This document shows positions 23,277 through 30,264 of a stretch of DNA of 64,000 nucleotides, in pieces. Position 1 is the stretch's first letter. Every line of letters begins with the position of its first letter. The stretch is from Streptomyces fradiae ATCC 10745 = DSM 40063. Its GTDB lineage: Bacteria > Actinomycetota > Actinomycetes > Streptomycetales > Streptomycetaceae. The stretch is taken from positions 1,350,501 to 1,414,500 of the forward strand of contig NZ_CP023696.1 in assembly GCF_008704425.1 (NCBI RefSeq). The letters run 5' to 3'. The notes under the pieces are model-generated. The model was not told the origin of the DNA, ran no database searches, and saw nothing but the letters and a program-made list of their open reading frames with translations. The translations under genes and the position numbers were made by a program.

Positions 23277-24770
23277 ATGGCGGAGCGCGCCTTGATCGAC
23301 GAGCGGTTCATTGCCGAGCTGAAGCGCTGGCGGGACGTGCGTGGCCTATCGCAGTCAGCGCTCGCTGCGAAGGTGGGCTACACGCCGTCCTACGTGTCGA
23401 AGGTCGAGAACGCCCAGCTGGCGCCGTCGGAGGCGTTCGCCCGCCAGGCTGACGACGTGCTGCGGGCGGGTGGGGCGCTTCGGCGCGCGTTTCGGGAGGC
23501 GGCCAGCGGCGCGCCCGCCCTCCCTGCGGCCCGGCCGGCACCAGAGCCTCAGCACGCGACGAGCTTGATCGTGGAGCACGAGGACACGGAGCTGCGCTAC
23601 GACGGCCGGGCCTACCGGGCGACGCAACGCCGGCTCCTCTACAACGACAGCCCCGACCCGGTGACGAGCTACCTGATCCGGATCAGCGTCGACCGCTACC
23701 CGGGCGACCCGGAGCGGTCGAATCAGCACTACCGGCAGAACCCGCTCACCTGGGACGAGATCCAGCTCAAGGCCAGCATCGGCGGCGAGTCGATCGGGTG
23801 GCGCGTCCAGCACGACCGCGACGCGTTCAAGGAGCTGTGGCTGCTGTTCGAGAACGAGGACGGCCGCTATCCGCTCTACCCTGGCGAGTCGGCGTGGCTG
23901 GAGTACAGCTACACCGTCAGCGACGACAAGTGGGGCTCCTGGTTCCAGCGGGCAGTGCGGCTACCGACGAAGAAGCTGAGCGTTCGCCTCGACTTCCCGG
24001 CCGAGCTCGGGCCAGGGGTCTGGGGCACCGAGACGACCATGACCGCTGCGGCGTTCCCGTTCCGCCATCCGATCCGTTCCAGCGCCGAGGGGGACCGGCG
24101 CGTGTTCTCCTGGAGCACCGACGAGCCCCCTCTCCACGCCCGCTACCGACTGGAGTGGCGGTTCCGCACCAACCACACGGAGGAGACGAACCTGACCAGA
24201 ACCCCCGACACGGCGAGCGGTCGCATGCAGGCCATCGGCATCGTCCAGGAGGGCGACCCGATCCTGACCACGCCGGCCCGCCTGTTCTCGCTTCCGGACG
24301 AGGCGGAAGACGCCCGCCGGGTGGTCGCCGAACTGAACTCCGCGGCGGACCGTGCCGCAACGGTGCACAACTTCGGCAAGGGCATGGGAATCGCTGCCCC
24401 GCAGATCGGCATCAACCGGTCCGCAGCGATCATCCGCACCCCGGAGGGCGAGTCGATCACGCTGTTCAACCCGCGGATCATCGAGGAGTCGGGCGGCTTC
24501 GACGAGCAGTACGAGGGCTGCTTGTCCTTCTTCGACGTGCGCGGGATGGTGCCGCGGCCCATGTCGATCAGCGTGGAGCACACCGACATCGACGGCCAGC
24601 AGCGCATCACGATCTTCGAGCGCGGTCATGCTCGGCTCGTCGCCCACGAGGTCGACCACCTGCACGGCCTGTTGTACCGGTCGAAGATGCGGCCCGGCGT
24701 TGAGCCGATCCCGGTGTCGGAGTACCGGGGAACAGGGAGCCGGTGGAGCTACTCGGAGAAGCGCCCGTAG
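23277..24770 (+). CDS. XRE helix-turn-helix protein fused to a peptide deformylase
   Basis: A 497-residue protein in three parts. Residues 9-65 are an XRE-type helix-turn-helix (LKRWRDVRGLSQSALAAKVG, then SYVSKVENAQLAPS). Residues 95-310 are a beta-rich domain with many Trp/Tyr (YLIRISVDRYPGDPERS, PLYPGESAWLEYSYTVSDD) that I do not recognise. Residues 320-490 are a deformylase with all three motifs: GMGIAAPQ (369-376), EGCLS (413-417) and HEVDH (457-461, His457/His461 and Cys415 as metal ligands, Glu458 catalytic). Deformylases remove formyl groups from nascent proteins. It is plus-strand in a minus-strand region and ends at a strong terminator. A role as autonomous regulator, host-translation modifier or antibiotic resistance is possible. 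Confidence 0.9.
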   Translation: MAERALIDERFIAELKRWRDVRGLSQSALAAKVGYTPSYVSKVENAQLAPSEAFARQADDVLRAGGALRRAFREAASGAPALPAARPAPEPQHATSLIVEHEDTELRYDGRAYRATQRRLLYNDSPDPVTSYLIRISVDRYPGDPERSNQHYRQNPLTWDEIQLKASIGGESIGWRVQHDRDAFKELWLLFENEDGRYPLYPGESAWLEYSYTVSDDKWGSWFQRAVRLPTKKLSVRLDFPAELGPGVWGTETTMTAAAFPFRHPIRSSAEGDRRVFSWSTDEPPLHARYRLEWRFRTNHTEETNLTRTPDTASGRMQAIGIVQEGDPILTTPARLFSLPDEAEDARRVVAELNSAADRAATVHNFGKGMGIAAPQIGINRSAAIIRTPEGESITLFNPRIIEESGGFDEQYEGCLSFFDVRGMVPRPMSISVEHTDIDGQQRITIFERGHARLVAHEVDHLHGLLYRSKMRPGVEPIPVSEYRGTGSRWSYSEKRP

Positions 24771-24796
24771 CCCAGCCGGCCCTCGAACGCACAAAG

Positions 24797-24821
24797 CGCC
24801 CCCACCCATGCGGTGGGGGCG
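24797..24821. terminator. Bidirectional terminator between convergent genes
   Basis: CGCCCCCACC and GGTGGGGGCG pair around a five-base loop. On the plus strand TTCT follows, and on the minus strand TTTGTG follows. It separates the XRE-deformylase gene from the leftward gene ending at 24831. Confidence 0.85.
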
Positions 24822-24830
24822 TTCTACGTC

Positions 24831-25079
24831 TCAACTGTGCAGGGCGTCGAGCGTGCGGATGTACACGCGTTCGATGGGTGGCCCGATGACGAGGAGGGTG
24901 ACGGCGGTGTGCTGGAGGGTGAGGATCCTTTTGACGGGGCCGTCTGTGGGGTGGGCCTCGGTGGTGTTGTACGGGTCGAGGCAGACCTTGTGCAGGGCTT
25001 CGTCGAGCTCGTGTCTGGCCTGGTCGGCCAGGGAGTCCCACACGGCTTCGATCTGCGCGTTGTAGCGGAGTTTGTGCAC
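24831..25079 (-). CDS. RelE/ParE-like small protein (possible toxin)
   Basis: An 82-residue protein from a GTG at 25079 without an obvious ribosome site. The layout (strand, two helices ADQARHELDEALHKV with a typical DPYNT turn, then strands VKRILTLQHTAVTLLVIGPP and IERVYIRTLDAL) follows the RelE/ParE fold, in which toxins cleave mRNA or block gyrase. Catalytic residues cannot be fixed. The partner gene lies 18 bases upstream. The pair lies between strong hairpins, as an independent unit. Confidence 0.55.
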   Translation of the reverse strand: MHKLRYNAQIEAVWDSLADQARHELDEALHKVCLDPYNTTEAHPTDGPVKRILTLQHTAVTLLVIGPPIERVYIRTLDALHS

Positions 25080-25097
25080 AGGGTTAAGCGTGCCAGG

Positions 25098-25376
25098 TCA
25101 GGCGGCGCCGCGTGCCCGGTTCGCTGTAGCTGCGAGGCGGGCGTTGCCGTCGAGCCATTCGCCAGGGGGTTCCTCGCCGCGCTGGAGGTGGTCGATGATC
25201 TGCTGGTCGGTTTCGTCGGCGTTGAGCATGTTTTTGGCGATGCGTTCCCAGCGGGTGAAGGTGGCGAGGAGTTCGGGCGCTGGCGCTCGGTTGATCTCGG
25301 ATAGGAACCGCTGGGTGAGGGTGGGGCTGCCCAGGGCTTCGCAGATGCGTTCGATGGTCCACGGTTCTGCGGTCAT
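25098..25376 (-). CDS. Partner protein of the RelE-like gene (possible antitoxin)
   Basis: A 92-residue helical protein from the ATG at 25376 with GGAGG upstream. It contains TIERICEALGSPTLTQRFLSEINRAP and FTRWERIAKNMLNADETDQQII. Composition is mildly acidic, suited to an antitoxin, and it is first in the two-gene unit. An N-terminal helix-turn-helix is possible but not clear. Confidence 0.52.
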   Translation of the reverse strand: MTAEPWTIERICEALGSPTLTQRFLSEINRAPAPELLATFTRWERIAKNMLNADETDQQIIDHLQRGEEPPGEWLDGNARLAATANRARGAA

Positions 25377-25450
25377 GCCTGCCTCCAGCACGGCTATCAG
25401 CCAGCTATCTCCCCGGTGTGTGGCCCACGGTAGCGCACCTGTGGGTGCGT

Positions 25451-25483
25451 GGGTTGGCGGACGCGTGAGGCGTCCGCCAACCC
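25451..25483 (-). terminator. Strong hairpin terminator
   Basis: GGGTTGGCGGACGC pairs perfectly with GCGTCCGCCAACCC across GTGAG. It lies downstream of the 25,506 gene on the minus strand and would insulate the RelE-like pair from read-through. Confidence 0.8.
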
Positions 25484-25505
25484 GGTGTCTCCCGTTGTCG
25501 GCGCC

Positions 25506-25736
25506 TCACTCTGTTCGAATGGTGGTGCGTTCGATGGCTCTGATGTCGAGGTAGTCGGCTTCGCTGTCGATGGCTGCGGCGGCGCCGAGGAGGTCGCAGT
25601 CGGGGTCGTCGGCGAGGTTGCGGCAGCTTTGGGCGATGGCGCGGAGGAGTGCGATGGCGGCTTCGGCGGGGATGTAGGGGTGGCCGTCGGTGCTGGTGAC
25701 GATCGGGATCTTCGCGGCGGCGCGTTCCTGGGTCAT
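25506..25736 (-). CDS. Phage early protein of unknown function
   Basis: A 76-residue protein whose ATG at 25736 overlaps the previous stop (ATGA). It has short strands (KIPIVTSTDGHPYIPAEAAI) followed by helices (ALLRAIAQSCRNLADDPD and LLGAAAAIDSEADYL). It is the last gene before the terminator. No function assigned. Confidence 0.6.
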   Translation of the reverse strand: MTQERAAAKIPIVTSTDGHPYIPAEAAIALLRAIAQSCRNLADDPDCDLLGAAAAIDSEADYLDIRAIERTTIRTE

Positions 25737-26341
25737 GCCGCGTTCCTGGCGGCCATGGGGAGCTGGAGGACTTCGCTGTGGCTGTAGTGCTCGTGGCAGC
25801 TGGGGCAGGTCTCGCCGCGGGTGTCGAGGGTGATGCGGAGGGTGTGGCCGCAGGGGCATTGGACGGGTATGCGGCGGGGGGCGGGGTCGCCGGCGGTTTG
25901 GGTGCGGCAGGCGGTCCAGGCGCGGCGGATCTCGTGGGCGAACTCGCTGTAGGCGGGGTGCTGGGCGGCGGCCCACTGGTGGTTGAACCTGAGCGTGTTC
26001 ACGGCGGCGTCGAGTTGCTGCTGGAGGGTGCCGCCGGGGACGGGGGTGGCGTGGCCGTAGGTGGCCCAGTCGTCGACCCAGGTGGCGAGGATGGTGACGA
26101 TGCCGCCGCGGGCGGCGAGGGAGAGAGCTTCGAGACGGACCGGAATGGGGGCCGTGCGGCTCCCGGAGACCCTTCCGGCACTCCCAGTCCGGGCGGGGGC
26201 GAGATCGGCCGTCAGAGAGGCGTACAGGCCCTCCGGCCCGGCGAGTTCGGCGAGTTGCTGGTCGACGCGGGTGACGCAGGGCCGGCAGGTCTGGGTCTCG
26301 TCGTCGCGGAGGGTCCGGGTGCAGGCGACGCAGGTGGTCAT
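25733..26341 (-). CDS. Zinc-finger phage protein with two Cys clusters
   Basis: A 202-residue protein. The N-terminus has CVACTRTLRDDETQTCRPC (CxxC pairs), and the C-terminus has VQCPCGHTLRITLDTRGETCPSC (CxC and CxxC), so two zinc ribbons flank a helical middle (LEALSLAARGGIVTILATWVDDW; AWAACRT-type). Streptomyces phages often carry this protein in the early operon. Likely DNA- or RNA-interacting, but no defined role. Confidence 0.72.
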   Translation of the reverse strand: MTTCVACTRTLRDDETQTCRPCVTRVDQQLAELAGPEGLYASLTADLAPARTGSAGRVSGSRTAPIPVRLEALSLAARGGIVTILATWVDDWATYGHATPVPGGTLQQQLDAAVNTLRFNHQWAAAQHPAYSEFAHEIRRAWTACRTQTAGDPAPRRIPVQCPCGHTLRITLDTRGETCPSCHEHYSHSEVLQLPMAARNAA

Positions 26342-26362
26342 GGCGGCTCCGATCAGGCGGGG

Positions 26363-26662
26363 TTACAGGTAGGTGCCGGCGGGGGCAATGTCGGTGACGC
26401 GCCGGCCGCGGGTGTAGCTGGCGCGGGGCCGGGTCGCGGGCCGAGCGTGGGCGTCGTACCGGTGCATGGGCCGCCGCCGCGGCCGGACGGTGGGGTGCCG
26501 CTGCGGTGTCTGGCGGGCGGGCGTTGTCGGCGTCGGCTCGTCCCACAGTGCGTCCTGCTGCCACGTGAGCGGGATGGCGGTCTGCCCGCGCAGGTGCACC
26601 GGTGGTGGTCCGGCGAGTTGCTGTGCTGCGGCCTGGAGGCGGCTGCGGGTGCGCGGTGTCAC
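26363..26662 (-). CDS. Basic, Pro/Arg-rich phage protein
   Basis: A 99-residue protein from a GTG at 26662. It begins with a helix (TRSRLQAAAQQLAGPPPV), then has a disordered basic region (RQTPQRHPTVRPRRRPMHRYD), ending RRVTDIAPAGTYL. The composition suggests nucleic-acid binding. No family known. Confidence 0.5.
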   Translation of the reverse strand: MTPRTRSRLQAAAQQLAGPPPVHLRGQTAIPLTWQQDALWDEPTPTTPARQTPQRHPTVRPRRRPMHRYDAHARPATRPRASYTRGRRVTDIAPAGTYL

Positions 26663-26681
26663 GAGGCTTCCTTCCTGGCGG

Positions 26682-26876
26682 TCAGGTGGTGCGGTGGCAG
26701 CGGCACACGCACGGGGTGCTGCAGAACTTGCAGACGGCCGGCGTCTTGGGTCCGGCTTGGCCGTGGCGGTTCTGGCAGTAGGCGTGGTCGCCGTGGAGGC
26801 AGCCGGTGGACAGGTAGTGGTGGTGGCCGGTGCGGTGGGCGAGGCGTGTGAGCGTGGTGGCGAGGCGTCCGATCAC
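26682..26876 (-). CDS. Small Cys/His-rich phage protein
   Basis: A 64-residue protein (ATG at 26876). It contains TGCLHGDHAYCQNRHG and VCKFCSTPCVCRCHR, giving seven or eight Cys/His ligands and likely two zinc sites. It belongs to the set of small zinc proteins of this operon. Confidence 0.58.
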   Translation of the reverse strand: MIGRLATTLTRLAHRTGHHHYLSTGCLHGDHAYCQNRHGQAGPKTPAVCKFCSTPCVCRCHRTT

Positions 26877-26954
26877 GGGATGCTCCTGGGTGGTGCGGCG
26901 CGCACGAGGTTGTGGCGGGCGTCGGCCAGCGCGTTATGTACCCCGGCCGGCTGC

Positions 26955-27056
26955 TCAGGCAGCTGCGTGGGCGAGGGCGGCCTCCAGCTCGGCGACGCGA
27001 GCCTTGACGGCGGCCATCTGGTCGCGCAGCTGGGCGAGGTCGTCGTCGTCGGTCAT
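26955..27056 (-). CDS. 33-residue coiled-coil microprotein
   Basis: An ATG at 27056, product MTDDDDLAQLRDQMAAVKAR followed by a short VAELEAALAHAAA. It is a single acidic-to-neutral coiled-coil helix with leucine heptads. High GC in third positions supports coding despite its length. Confidence 0.45.
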   Translation of the reverse strand: MTDDDDLAQLRDQMAAVKARVAELEAALAHAAA

Positions 27057-27095
27057 CTGGTCCGGCCGGAGGGCGGGACGGCCGGTCGGTGCCGG

Positions 27096-27599
27096 TCACA
27101 GGTACTCCGCGGGGGGTGTGATGGTCTCGACGGGGGCGGCCGGGATGCCGTGGAGGTCACGGAACGCCTGCTCGCCAAAGCCGTCGGGATAGGAGCGGGG
27201 CTCGCATTCGGGAGACCGCCCCGACCGGCAGATGGCGATGACGAAATCGATCTGCTCCCGGTTCTTCTCGTCGAAGTCGCGCTCGCGGGTGGCGTGGGGT
27301 GTCCTGCCGTCCATCAGGTGGAAGCGATGGGGTGTGGACATGCCGGCGGGCCACTCGCTGGGGTTGTGCCGGTCGTAGTGGTTGTCTCGCCATCGTCGGG
27401 CGAGCTCTCGGTGGGTCGGGCATAGGTCGTCGGGTATCCGGAAGGTCAGCATCAGCGGCTCCTTGGGTGGGACGGCTCGGACCGGGCGGGCCGGTCGCAG
27501 GCTCTTCAGGACGTCGTGGATGGGTCGGTCGCCGAGGGCCTGGTGGAGGTCGGTCCAGTGGAGGGCGATGTGGCGGAGGTGGTGCGCGGTGGTGGTCAC
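27096..27599 (-). CDS. Phage early protein of unknown function
   Basis: A 167-residue protein from a GTG at 27599 with AGGAG upstream. The N-terminus is helical (AHHLRHIALHWTDLHQALG). After the linker around residues 40-48, the region LTFRIPDDLCPTHRELARRWRDN looks like the start of a separate small domain; a second ATG with a GGAG site at about 27450 could yield a shorter product. The remainder is polar, ending in ITPPAEYL. Confidence 0.58.
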   Translation of the reverse strand: MTTTAHHLRHIALHWTDLHQALGDRPIHDVLKSLRPARPVRAVPPKEPLMLTFRIPDDLCPTHRELARRWRDNHYDRHNPSEWPAGMSTPHRFHLMDGRTPHATRERDFDEKNREQIDFVIAICRSGRSPECEPRSYPDGFGEQAFRDLHGIPAAPVETITPPAEYL

Positions 27600-27669
27600 G
27601 CGGGGCTCCTGGGTGGTGCGGCGGTACGGGTGCGGGGCCGGGGCGCCGGGGTGGGCGCCCCGGCAGGGG

Positions 27670-28593
27670 TCAGGGCTGCGGGCCGGGCCGGGCGGGCCCG
27701 TCGAGGGCGTCGCGGATGGCGAGGGCGGTCCTGAATCCGGCCTCGGTGCCGTCGGCCAGCCGGTCGGCGAGGGCGCACACGCGGTCGCGGGCGGCCTCCA
27801 GCGCGCGGGCGCGGGCCTCGGCGCGGTCGCCGCGTTCCTGCCACGCGTATCGCTCGGCGGCCATCTCCTGGCGCTGGGTGAAGAGGCGGCGGTTCACGTC
27901 CAGCTCGGCCTGCAGGTCGGCGGCGAGGCGGTCGGCGCGCTGCTCGGCGGCGGCCTCGGCGGCCTCCAACTCGGCGACGCGGGCGCGGTAGCGGGCGCAG
28001 GCCCGCAGCGCGCGGTCGAGCCGGTTGTGGGCCGCGCGCAGCGCGCCGAGGGAACCCTGGTCGCGGTGGTGTTCGAGGAGGCCGCGCAGGTTGCAGCGGC
28101 CCTGCTCCGACTTCGCGAGTCGGTAGCGGTAGCGGTCGGCGCGGTCGCGGTGCTGCTCGCCCCACTTCTGCCACTGCTCGGCGTGTGCCCGCCACTTCTG
28201 GACGGCGTCGCGGGCCTCGTTCCAGTCGGCGTCGCCCTTGGCCATGACCTGCGTGTCGATGGCGGCCTGCTGCTCCAGCTCGGCGACGCGGGCGCGGAGT
28301 TGCTGCGTCTCGGTCCGGTAGCGGGCGGCGCGCTGTCGGGCGTTGCGCCACGCGATCCGGAAGCGGGTGGCCCGGCGGGACATGCCGACCAGGCCGATGC
28401 GGTAGCGGTCAACGTAGGAACGCAGCCGCTGGATCTCGGCGTCCCCTGTGGCCAGCACCGAGTCGGCGATTTCGCAGACGGCCTGAACGGCTTCTGGGGT
28501 GTGCGTCCGGCGCGGGCGTCCGTGGAGGTCGAGGAGGGGAGGGCTGACGGCGGCGCCGAATCGGTCGCGGAGGGTGGCTTGCAGGTCGGTCAT
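27670..28593 (-). CDS. Long coiled-coil phage protein
   Basis: A 307-residue protein from the ATG at 28593, which overlaps the previous stop. After 40 polar residues, residues 45-290 are a nearly continuous Arg/Ala/Glu-rich helix with leucine or tyrosine heptads (RARVAELEQQAAIDTQV; YRARVAELEAAEAAAEQRAD). This resembles a filamentous protein conserved in Streptomyces phages and prophages. Function unknown; a scaffold or DNA-associated role is possible. Confidence 0.7.
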   Translation of the reverse strand: MTDLQATLRDRFGAAVSPPLLDLHGRPRRTHTPEAVQAVCEIADSVLATGDAEIQRLRSYVDRYRIGLVGMSRRATRFRIAWRNARQRAARYRTETQQLRARVAELEQQAAIDTQVMAKGDADWNEARDAVQKWRAHAEQWQKWGEQHRDRADRYRYRLAKSEQGRCNLRGLLEHHRDQGSLGALRAAHNRLDRALRACARYRARVAELEAAEAAAEQRADRLAADLQAELDVNRRLFTQRQEMAAERYAWQERGDRAEARARALEAARDRVCALADRLADGTEAGFRTALAIRDALDGPARPGPQP

Positions 28594-28766
28594 CGGGTCT
28601 TCCTTCGGGCTCGGGCGGCGGCGCGGCGGGTGGCTCGGTTCGGGCGGGGCGGGTCCGGGGTGTCGTCGTCGACGACCTCCTCGCCGGTCCAGCCGACGGT
28701 GGTGGTCCAGGTGATGCCGGGGCGCGGGGTGTGCTCGCCGCGCGGGGTGGAGGACGGGCCGGTCAC
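28590..28766 (-). CDS. Small disordered basic phage protein
   Basis: A 58-residue protein from a GTG at 28766 that overlaps the previous stop (GTGA); its own stop overlaps the next ATG. It contains ITWTTTVGWTGEEVVDDDTP and a basic tail (RATRRAAARARRKTR). The coupled overlaps on both sides support translation. Confidence 0.5.
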   Translation of the reverse strand: MTGPSSTPRGEHTPRPGITWTTTVGWTGEEVVDDDTPDPPRPNRATRRAAARARRKTR

Positions 28767-28915
28767 AGGGTTCTCCAGATGCGGTCGGTGCAGGCGTGCG
28801 GGTCACGGCACTCGGGCTGGTTGTCCCACCAGCGGGCGCGGTCGGTGGTGAGGGGGATACGGCACCACCGGCAGACGAGCGGGCCCGCGGGCCGCGGGGC
28901 GGACGGGCCGGTCAC
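28763..28915 (-). CDS. Small Cys-rich phage protein
   Basis: A 50-residue protein, GTG at 28915, overlapping its neighbours at both ends. LVCRWCRIPLTTDRARWWDN followed by ECRDPHACTDR gives CxxC and CxxxxxC, a likely zinc site with Trp-rich surface. It shares the start VTGPS with the next gene, suggesting a recent local duplication of the start region. Confidence 0.5.
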   Translation of the reverse strand: MTGPSAPRPAGPLVCRWCRIPLTTDRARWWDNQPECRDPHACTDRIWRTL

Positions 28916-29100
28916 GGCTGGGCTTTCTGGGCGTAGTCCCAGTCGAGGTGCCGCTGCTCCTGCTCGGCGGCCCAGGCGGCGGCGAAGTACGGGTCCGTCA
29001 GATCGTTCCCGGCTTCCTTCAGGGCGGCGTCGGTCTCGTACTCGGCGGCGATGGTCTCGCTGCTGAATCCGCAGTCATTCAGGTCACGGCGCGTGGTCAA
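28912..29100 (-). CDS. Small acidic phage protein
   Basis: A 62-residue protein starting at a TTG (29100) that overlaps the previous stop (TTGA). It contains GFSSETIAAEYETDAALKEAGN and FAAAWAAEQEQRHLDWDY. The TTG start is unusual but the tight overlap fits the coupled series of genes here. Confidence 0.48.
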   Translation of the reverse strand: MTTRRDLNDCGFSSETIAAEYETDAALKEAGNDLTDPYFAAAWAAEQEQRHLDWDYAQKAQP

Positions 29101-29201
29101 CGGTGTCTCCGGGTGTAGAGGTGGCGGAGGGTGGTGTAGGCGCCGGCGGTGGCGGCCGAGAGGGCCAGCCAGCCGCCAGCGACGTACAGGACGGTCGTCA
29201 C
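29097..29201 (-). CDS. 34-residue single-helix membrane peptide
   Basis: A GTG at 29201 overlaps the previous stop (GTGA). The product VLYVAGGWLALSAATAGAY is a membrane helix, followed by a basic end (RHLYTRRHR). Positive-inside topology is clear. Small and uncertain. Confidence 0.42.
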   Translation of the reverse strand: MTTVLYVAGGWLALSAATAGAYTTLRHLYTRRHR

Positions 29202-29452
29202 CGCGGGGGCTCGGCGGTGCGGGCGGCGGCCAGGCAGGCCGCGATGATGACGGCTGAGGGCACGTCGCTCGGGAACTGGATGACGGCCCCGCCCGGGCAG
29301 TCCAGCCCCGAGTCGTCGGTGCCTCCTACGACGGCCCACACGGCGCCCGAGGGGTGGCGCAGGATGCTCAGCGGCATGTCCGCGTCGCCGATCCAGCCGT
29401 TCTCTTCCAGGGCCTCGACGACATCGAGTCGGCCCCACCAGTCGGCGGCCAT
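29198..29452 (-). CDS. Phage early protein of unknown function
   Basis: An 84-residue protein from the ATG at 29452, overlapping the previous stop by one base. It contains RLDVVEALEENGWIGDADM and strands SGAVWAVVGGTDDSGLDC, ending with a helix (AVIIAACLAAARTAEPP). No known motif. Confidence 0.58.
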   Translation of the reverse strand: MAADWWGRLDVVEALEENGWIGDADMPLSILRHPSGAVWAVVGGTDDSGLDCPGGAVIQFPSDVPSAVIIAACLAAARTAEPPR

Positions 29453-29694
29453 CAGCGGGTCTCCTCGACGGGCCGGACGGCGGCCTGGGTGTGCGCCGGG
29501 TTCGCGGCGACCCACTCGCGGACGATCGCCTCGATCTCCAGCAGCGCGGCGTTGCCCTGCTCGATCGCCTGGTCGTTCTCCGTGCTGCCGGTCAGGGTCC
29601 GCCAGGCGCGGCGCAGGCAGCGGTTGTAGCGCACGCTGGGGTCCCTGAGCTTCTCCATGAGGCGCATGACGGCGAGGTGCTGGCTGGTGGTCAT
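29452..29694 (-). CDS. Small helical phage protein
   Basis: An 80-residue helical protein, ATG at 29694. It contains HLAVMRLMEKLRDPSVRYNR, DQAIEQGNAALLEIEAIVREW. Its stop overlaps the start of the next gene. No function assigned. Confidence 0.58.
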   Translation of the reverse strand: MTTSQHLAVMRLMEKLRDPSVRYNRCLRRAWRTLTGSTENDQAIEQGNAALLEIEAIVREWVAANPAHTQAAVRPVEETR

Positions 29695-29753
29695 GGGGTG
29701 TCTCCTCGGGGTGGTGTGGTGGGATGGGTGCCGGGCCGCCCCGCCCTACCTGC

Positions 29754-29804
29754 GGGGCGGCCCTTCGCGCGTGGCCGGCCGGAACCGGATGGGCGGTCAG
29801 GCGG
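29754..29804. repeat. 51-base direct repeat, copy 1
   Basis: Identical over 51 bases to 30214-30264. This copy lies just past the stop of the 29,806 gene. The two copies border that gene on both sides, as expected for a cassette moved or duplicated by homologous recombination. Confidence 0.9.
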
Positions 29805-29805
29805 G

Positions 29806-30186
29806 TCAGATCCACTCGCCCCAGCGGCAGCCGGTGCACAACCACGCGTCGCCCTGGCGGTGGTCGGCGACGTGGTTGGAGGCGTGTTCGACGGGGGCGC
29901 CGCATTCGGGGCAGGCGTCGGGCTTGTCGGCGGGCTCGTCCGGGTCGGTGTCGTCGTCGTGGGCGGCGGGGTCGTTAACGGGGTAGTCGCTCTCCACCCA
30001 GTAGCCGCGCAGGGCGTAGCGCTCGAGGAGCTTCTCGACGTCCTGGCGGCCGCCTTCGGTGGACTCGCTGTTGCCGCCGTCGACGCGGACGGAGTAGCCG
30101 TCGGTCCAGAGGTCGATGGTGACGCGGTCGCCGGTGGGGTGGGTGAGGTTCCAGGTGTGCTGGATGTGGTCGGTGGTGTCGGTCAT
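29806..30186 (-). CDS. Zinc-ribbon phage protein within a direct-repeat-bordered cassette
   Basis: A 126-residue protein, ATG at 30186. The N-terminal half is beta-rich (RVTIDLWTDGYSVRVDGG), the middle is acidic (AAHDDDTDPDEPAD), and the C-terminus has a zinc ribbon: CPECGAPVEHASNHVADH and WLCTGCRWGEW. It is bordered by a 51-base perfect repeat, which suggests separate acquisition. Confidence 0.68.
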   Translation of the reverse strand: MTDTTDHIQHTWNLTHPTGDRVTIDLWTDGYSVRVDGGNSESTEGGRQDVEKLLERYALRGYWVESDYPVNDPAAHDDDTDPDEPADKPDACPECGAPVEHASNHVADHRQGDAWLCTGCRWGEWI

Positions 30187-30213
30187 CGGGGTTCTCCTTC
30201 GTGCGGGGTGGGT

Positions 30214-30264
30214 GGGGCGGCCCTTCGCGCGTGGCCGGCCGGAACCGGATGGGCGGTCAGGCGG
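30214..30264. repeat. 51-base direct repeat, copy 2
   Basis: Second copy of the 51-base repeat at 29754-29804. Here it covers the stop codon of the methyltransferase gene (30257-30259) and the space up to the next gene's upstream region. Confidence 0.9.
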
